Below are positions 57,664 to 64,000 of a stretch of DNA of 64,000 nt, one piece after another. The stretch covers positions 8,701 through 72,700 of the forward strand of contig JAENRP010000053.1 of NCBI GenBank assembly GCA_024741835.1, written 5' to 3'. The notes under the pieces were generated by a model. It saw only the letters and a list, made by a program, of their open reading frames with translations, did not search any database and was not told where the DNA came from. This DNA is from Diplocarpon mali (Eukaryota > Ascomycota > Leotiomycetes > Helotiales > Drepanopezizaceae). Every line of letters starts with the position of its first letter. The stretch's first letter is position 1. Made by a program: the position numbers and the translations under genes.

Positions 57664-60600
57664 ATTATTAAAATCGATGCTCCTGCTTTCAATTCGAGAT
57701 TTTCCTAACCTCGCGATACGTATAGACTACTTTGTTGTGGTAAGGAGGCCTGGATTTGTAACTGGTCTAGTGGTCACTCCCGTTGCTTCATATCTATGTA
57801 GTGAAAAGTCTCTCGCAGAATGTGACAAATAAGCACTCGATGCGCTTTGAATATTTCATATAGTTCGGCTCCTGATAAATTCCACGTCAAACTTAGGCAA
57901 TAGTTGAAAAGTAAACGAGAACCTGTATCATGACGTGTGGCTTAATTTGAGTCGCTTTCATGGTACTTGATATTTCATCTATCGAGATGGAAAATCATCC
58001 ACGATTCTTACTGTACCTGATTTATCCTATTCTATTTAAGCAGCTTTTTACATACGAGTCTGAGTTTACAGGGAAAAGCGAGACTTTTTGGATCGATCTT
58101 TTGCCATGCGCGCCAAAACATTCGCTTCTCTCCACCTTGACCTCATTTCAGGCCGCTGCCGAAACATAGCTCTCTGTCCAGAACATCTCCAGACATAATA
58201 GCGGCTGATTCTCATGTTAAAGCTGCATATCATCCGCTGTGAGAATTGACAACTAGGTGGCTTTCATGGAAACTGCGATTCAATGACCGAGCTCCTTGAG
58301 TTGCCTACTTAGAATGGCACGATGATTGAGCTCAAGCATTTTATAATACTCCAGAAGCCTGTATACATACTGCTCAGATGTATCGTACGCGTGATCTTGG
58401 TACTTCTGCGATTTACTGCTCGTGCTAAACTTTGTTGGCTTGTACTTTCGGTCATCTCAGGCTGTTTGTTTAGGCGGTATAAAGTAGATGGTGCAGAGAA
58501 TCTCCATGCTGCGACTAATCCTGGCATCATTCTATGATTATATACCGTCGGAAGTTTGATCTTGTTTCTCCTCGCTTTGAAAAAAATCACTCTGACTATC
58601 TGGAAGACTTCCCCAAAGCGGCAAGCCCCCACCCTCGCCCCCGTGGTTTCTCCAACCCAAAGGTTTCTATGTGACTTGGCCAACTTCGGTACTTTGCGCA
58701 AGTGTTATTTTGATAGGCCTGTAATCAAAATTTTGAGATTGATATTACGTCGTAAAAGGGCATTTGAGAATAAAGGTGTAGAAACTGCTGCGCAGATGTG
58801 CTTGAAGGTATCTAGAAAAATTCAACACCCAAATACGCCTAGATAGCACTCGCTGAACCATCTTCAGTGGAAGTAGATATGCCAATCGAAATTAGGATAG
58901 CCAAGCAATCAACTTAGATGTTCCCGCCTTCTCTTGTGGCACAAAAAATTAGCTGAGTTCACGGTTACTTTTCCGGATTACTAACCTCTGATTGCCCCCA
59001 TAGATAGAATTAAAAAAACAAAAGACTCTGAACCACGATCCTACGTTTCTGGAAGTATCTTTCTGGCTCGTGGAGTAAGATCAAATCTACGCATCACAAC
59101 AGCAGAACGGACGGGACGTAGATGCAGCCAGTAGATACTCATCTCTCGATTTTTCTTTTCCATAGACTATCATTCAATAAAGTTTAAAGAGTATTACAGA
59201 AACAGACTGAGTTAGAAGTAGCTATCCTGCATTAGTAGATGTCGAGCCGTCCTGATCGTCTGTTTCGTGATCCAGACCCTCCGAGTTTGGGGCTGATGCG
59301 GCCATATCCTTATCGTCAGTCTCTGTATCGGAGTAGGCCCAGTGGTTCAGGCAAGGGTTTGTAGTTGCAAGTCCGATCAATCATTTTCGTGGTTGGCAGG
59401 AGGAAGCGATGAATACTAAAACGGATCTCTGCAAATAGTCAAAAAGGTCTTTCAAGAAAATAACCCTTTTGACACCTACCTGTCTAAACTTTTAGGAAAT
59501 GGTATGTTACCCCAGATGAGTATTTGATTTCTTCCATGATGCGTTTGTTATGTTGATAAGAAGCAGAAACAAACGAAGGTCTTGACCACAGCTTTGCCGA
59601 GCGTCGATAAGCACGTACAGGTGGCGGGGTCAAGCGAGCCCCTTTTCTTGTTGGCGAAATGGGGGTAGAGAACAAACAAACATTTGGGCGGTCTCTGGAT
59701 GACGAGATTATGCCTAGATTGAATGCGGAAATACCTGCAAGCTTTATGTATAGAAAGAGTCTTGATCTAAATGTATAATATAAAATACTCAAAAGAAGTG
59801 CAAGATACACACTTTTCGCCCGACCGCAAAAGCAGAGTCCACCCCTATAGTGTGTACCAGGCATCTTGTCGCCATGGCCCCTCCAGCCCATAGAGCCCCA
59901 TATATGCGCGTTCAGCACTCACGTTATCTCTTTTCCCGTGAATAAGACCATGATTTTGAGAGCAAATCTCTTATAGTTATGAGTGCTTATACTAGGAGGG
60001 AAATTATTGATAATATAGCCTTCGAGAAATCATGTTACAGAAGGTAGACCTACGTGACTGCTTCTAAATTACTTCTAATTGAAGAATATAAAAGCAACGA
60101 AAGATTTTCTATTTAATAAAATCTCTAGTAACTAGGGTGGGTATCTATCTTGTATAGTTGCTAGGCACAGGTATTTTAATCACAGAAGCAGGGATATAGG
60201 TTCGAATAAAAGACTGCAACATTTTCCAGCAAATGGCATTCATCTCTGGCATAGAAAGAAATTCATCTGCAGCTTCTTTAAGAAGATGGCTGATGCATAT
60301 AGGTATCAGTCGTCTTTCAGGCCGTGTTAGCAATGAGATGCATATTGCGCGCTATTGGAGTTAAGCGAAATACAATAGAAACATGTCCTGTTAGACCGTA
60401 TGCATAACAAGCATGTCGAAAGGTAAAATCAAACTTCAGAAATCAAAAAGGCAAATGTAATAGAAGCAAACAAATTTTCATCGCCGGCTTAGAGCTTTAG
60501 GAGAGTTCGCGCTACTCGTCACTTGTCGCATTCAATTCTCCGCACAGCCGAGGCCTATAAATAAGCTTGCCCATAACGATAAAACACCTGTGGCAGTAAA

Positions 60601-61058
60601 CATGAATATGAAATACCATCTTATCTGCCTCACTCCCGATCTAACACCCCCAGTACATGGCACATGCAATGTCATATGATCATAGCACTTGGCTATTAAC
60701 CAGGAAGCATACTACACTCGGTAGCGCAGGTGAGAATACCTCCGCTTTGGAGATTTGGAAGTAGTATGCCCACCTCAGGATTGAGAATCGGAGTACGCAG
60801 AAGATGGGCTCCGCGTGTCTCCTTACACTTGCATCACAGCGTCGGCTTCCTGGAATCACAGCAATTTTAAAAAAAACTTGGTGGTTTATCTCCTCTCTAC
60901 TCCAGTATCAGGACATGTCTCCCTCCTCCCTCTTGGACGGCATACAAGTCCCCTTCTTTCCTTGTTTCCTACCTCCTTTCTCCTTTCCCTAACGCATTCG
61001 ACCTGATAATCCCACTCACACACCCCTCCCCCTGAGCCAAAACGCAAACGGCCTCCTC
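57664..61058. other. gene-poor stretch with relics
   Basis: About 3.4 kb without an intact gene. One relic (59.2-59.43 kb) is listed. A minus-strand piece at 60145-60333 (with KEAADEFLSMPEMNAI) and open stretches at 58.3-58.85 kb have weak coding character but no continuity. The rest is AT-rich. Confidence 0.4.
59222..59428 (-). pseudogene. C-terminal exon of an unidentified protein, probably relic
   Basis: On the minus strand an acceptor (TTTGCAG, exon from 59428) is followed by a frame with VLVFIASSCQPRK, an in-frame TGA near 59.37 kb, then NPCLNHWAYSDTETDD and a highly acidic Ser/Thr-rich tail, ending in TAG at 59222-59224. The upstream exon is not clear. The acidic tail is typical of real C-termini, but the TGA implies decay or a missed intron. 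No family is recognised. Confidence 0.35.
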
Positions 61059-61812
61059 ATGGCCGCCGCCGGAGCCCTCTTCCTCGCCTTCATTCCTGTA
61101 ACATCTTCCCTTGCCGCAGCCAACGGCCTCTTCCAGACCGCAATCGACGCGCTCCTCGCCGCGATCCCCGGCACACCACCCGTCACGCCGGCATGCACCA
61201 TCCCCGCGCTGTCCGCCTTCCACATCTTCTATAACTTCGCTGCTACCGGCGCGGCGTCTACTGCTGGCTTGAAGGCGAGCAGGGAGGAGGGCTTAGACAA
61301 TACTCGTATGTATGTGTATCTGTTTTCGTAGATCGGAAAATCAAGTTGGATAGTATGATACATGGGGAGCTGTAGAGTAGCAGAAGCTGACACGGATTCT
61401 AGATCCGCGGAAGGATGTCAACAACATCACTGGCCTTCCACCGAGGCTCCGCAGTGCGCACAACAACACCATGGAGGCGTTCCCTGTAAGAAAGGCCCCA
61501 CGTACGCACCCACAATGGTATTGTTGTTGTACTGATAGATGGGATCTCAGGGTTTCTTGGTGCCTGCGAATCAGACACTGATAAACTTGCTCGGTCTGCA
61601 TGATTTGCCTAAGTCATTTGTTCAAGTACGCTTGGCCACTGGGATACCCTGCATCAGCGGAATTATTTTCGGGTTCTCTCTTCCTCTTCCTTGACTGGCC
61701 ATAGCATCCGGCGTGTATTGTTGATATTGCGCCGCTGAGGAGTGTGGCCCATTTTGTTGCTACGGCTAGTGTGATTAATGTTGCTTGGCAAGTGGCTACT
61801 GGTGCCCATTGA
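61059..61812 (+). CDS. MAPEG-like membrane protein, short form
   Basis: Exons 61059-61305, 61403-61485, 61551-61625 and 61705-61812 join in frame to about 170 residues. Family signs are NTHPRKDV (the NPR-type motif) with RLRSAHNNTMEAFP (the RAxxAHxNxxE stretch used for glutathione or lipid binding), and near the end VDIAPLRSVAHFVATASV, matching the last membrane helix. MAPEG proteins are ER or nuclear-envelope enzymes handling glutathione conjugation or eicosanoids. Here the part between the AHxNxxE motif and the last helix is shorter than usual, so one helix may be missing or my intron 3 (61626-61704) may remove coding sequence. The first exon begins in an Ala-rich hydrophobic stretch; an earlier exon is possible. 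Confidence 0.6.
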
Positions 61813-62033
61813 TCGTAGGCCAGGAAATCTATTTAGGGCCGGTCTGGGTCAATATCTAATTGTTATATGAGATGGGTCGAAGTGCTACGTATTTGGCTGC
61901 CGGAGTTGTACGTGGGCTTTTATTCTATGGTAATATTACATGATTGACTACCATTGCCATTTATTGGAATGAAATAGTATTATTTTCATATTTTATGCTT
62001 CCTCAAAGATTATCAATCATATTGGCCATCGTG

Positions 62034-63959
62034 TCAACTCCAATTAAGCGCCCAATCATTGGCCCACGCCCCGCTTGCCGTTGAGTTGCTCAACCCAGTG
62101 ATATCCAGGACCTGACTGGTGGAGTTGTACACCCATCCACTGTGAAGGCTCGCACCGTTAAGCGTCACGTTGCTCACACTAGAACCAACACCGAGAATCG
62201 TGACGTTCGCGAGTGGGTTAGTATCATTGTACGTGCCTCGTGCTGAGGCGTATAGCGTGGAGCCCGTAAGTGAGAACTATTTTGCGTTAGAAAACCCGAT
62301 AGAAAAATAGGAAATCGAATAGTACTACGCACCTCAACCCAAAGAGTTGAATTCTGCACCAAACTCTCCCCATCGTCAATGTACAGCTGCCCGCTAGCCT
62401 TCCCTTGCAAGCTCGTGGCAGCGATCAAACTCCACGGGTTGGATCTGCACTCTCTGGTAGTCATTCCCGCTTCCTGGATTGGCAATACACTTCCTCCCCG
62501 GATATATACAGGAATATGTCCGAGCGGAGCATCAATCGTGATGTTCTGTCCGGGAGCTGCAGTGGTCACAGACTGGTTGTACCAATCGTACCACACCTCA
62601 CCCTTGCCGACCCCAGGGAAGACCCCGTCGACGGTCGTTGCGCCTTGAGCAAGCACCGGGGTGATCATCAAGCTGCCTCCAACGAGAAATTGCTGATCAA
62701 CAGCGGCAAGAGATGGATCATTTGGGAACTCCCAGGCGAGAGCACGCATGACTGTTGACCCAGTGGTATGTGAGAGATAGAAGGTGGTGTAAATGTATGG
62801 AAGGAGAGTATAGCGGATTTTCATTGCGACTCTGCTTGCCTCTGCCACCGAAGCCCAGACATATGGTTCCTGAGGGTTTGCGGAGAGGATGTTATGGTTG
62901 CGATAGAAGGGGAAGAAAGCACTGAGCTGCATCCAGCGATTGCAAAGCTCCTCGTCCGAGTTCCCACCGAAACCACAGGTGTCAACGCCGAACATGGGGA
63001 TTCCGAACAGGGAAAAGGAGAGAGCTTGAGAGATGGAGAAGTACATATAAGCCCAAAGAGATGTATTATCTCCACCCCAATGTCCTGCCCATTTGCCAGA
63101 GCCTGCAAATGTGGAGCGGCCAATGATGAAGGGTCTTTTGGTGGGAAAGACGTTCAGGAGAGCGTGGTAGGTGGCGTTGAGGATTTGAGTGCCGAAGAGG
63201 TTGTGGTAGTCGTATTCTTGTGTTCCGCCGTGGTGAGTGGCATTAGGACTTACGGCGTGTACATCGAGGGCTCCTTGGATGTTGTTGAGAACATACGGGG
63301 GATACTCAATGGATCGAGATCCTGGGGTCGGTTTGGTACGGAGGTAGGTTGTAGATGTCGAAGAGGCTGGCAAGGCAGTCGCCGAAACAGCCGACGCAGC
63401 ACTTGCAGATGCTGCAGAGACAAAAGCGAATTCAGTAGAATTTGTGTCATTGAAGCCCTCAGGATAGCCATAGATAATGTTCCCAGGCTCACCTGGGAGA
63501 CTGAAGGGAGGATGGACAGGATTGAATGTAAGGTTGTTGCTTCCACATGAGCCGACACAGAAAGAGGAGACTTCACTCATATCAATCCAGATCCCATCAA
63601 AAGAAACATTCTGATGCCAGAGAGTTATCTCGTTCTTCCACCACTCGAATGCTCCAGTACCGTTAAGAACTGACCCGATCCAATCGGGAAAAACTGTGTA
63701 GCCTGGCCAAACGGAGCCAATATACAGGCTTCCATCAGGATTGAGCATAAACGAGTCCGTCTCGTTTCCTCTGGCAAAAGGAGCATACACATCGCTTGCG
63801 TTTTCGGGGTTGGGAATGTAAATGGCAGAATCTACGATTGGGATGTAATGCTGGGCATTGTCGTGAAGTTGGGAGATGAACTTGGCTCCTTCAGAGTAGC
63901 TAAACGTATTCTGGTCATTTTCAAAGTCGCGATACTGATTCATATAATCGATATCAGAC
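62034..63959 (-). CDS. GH31 alpha-glucosidase, 5' end outside window
   Basis: Minus-strand exons 63959-62333 and 62276-62034 (intron 56 bp). The upstream exons lie beyond position 64000: the first visible exon starts after a CTGAC branch and CAG acceptor and completes the codon of a tryptophan in the family motif W-S-D-I-D-Y-M. Catalytic residues are the nucleophile in GIWIDMSEVSSFC (Asp 121 counted from the visible Met) and the acid/base in GHWGGDNTSLW (Asp 292). An Ala/Ser-rich insert (about 172-215) precedes the barrel's second half, as in Aspergillus AgdA-type enzymes. The C-terminal beta domains end in NWALNWS. Many N-glycosylation sites suggest a secreted enzyme that releases glucose from maltose and starch fragments. 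No lesion was seen. Confidence 0.9.
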
Positions 63960-64000
63960 CTGCGGTAGTCAGTATGATCGCTTTATATGTCTCGTAAGGA

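Noticed and set aside
60195..60215. GGTTCGAAT word as a possible tRNA B-box
   Set aside because: No matching A-box, acceptor stem or anticodon arm could be folded around it; no tRNA or rRNA gene was seen in the window.
62894..63550. Plus-strand open frame of 218 codons opposite GH31
   Set aside because: Antisense shadow of the alpha-glucosidase exon with no motifs of its own.

Overview
The window looks like nuclear DNA of a filamentous ascomycete (Pezizomycotina). Genes carry short introns of about 42-190 bp with GT(R)AGT-like donors, CTRAC branch points and YAG acceptors. The families found are typical of moulds: RTA1-like, BCS1-type AAA ATPase, S6K-like AGC kinase, kinesin-6, GH31 and MAPEG. 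The retroelements show RIP-style decay, meaning that all LTR differences are transitions and stop codons are mainly TAA/TAG. Placement below the subphylum is a guess.

Layout. (1) 0-13.8 kb is gene-poor: an RTA1-like membrane protein (2.35-3.5 kb), two small hypothetical proteins (9.2-9.8 and 12.3-12.8 kb), and stop-riddled gene relics between them. (2) 13.9-15.0 kb holds a six-exon multi-pass membrane protein. (3) 15.65-29.8 kb is a 14.1-kb Copia-type LTR retrotransposon with 299-bp LTRs and target duplication ATATC. A second, 6.1-kb Copia element sits inside it in the opposite orientation, with 195-bp LTRs and target duplication AAAAT. Both are dead. The outer one carries about 1.8 kb of extra sequence between pol and its 3' LTR. 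(4) 30.8-43.5 kb is a dense housekeeping block: SEC11 signal peptidase, a ubiquitin-conjugating enzyme, a small membrane protein, a kinesin-6-like motor, an S9 peptidase and a BCS1-like AAA ATPase. (5) 43.5-51.3 kb has a decayed or mis-assembled multi-exon gene, a small XPA-like zinc-finger protein with AT-hooks, a Rossmann-fold protein and a DJ-1/PfpI protein. (6) 53.9-55.5 kb has an S6K/Psk1-like AGC kinase whose start codon overlaps the stop of a 47-codon upstream ORF. (7) 56.5-57.7 kb is a capsule-synthesis-type glycosyltransferase pseudogene. (8) 61.1-64 kb holds a short MAPEG-like protein and a GH31 alpha-glucosidase whose 5' end lies beyond the window.

The intact genes do not form a pathway or a biosynthetic cluster. 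They are independent housekeeping genes (secretion, ubiquitylation, spindle mechanics, respiratory-complex assembly, nutrient signalling) separated by repeat-rich and relic-rich DNA. Splice sites were read by eye and checked for frame consistency; no alignment was run.
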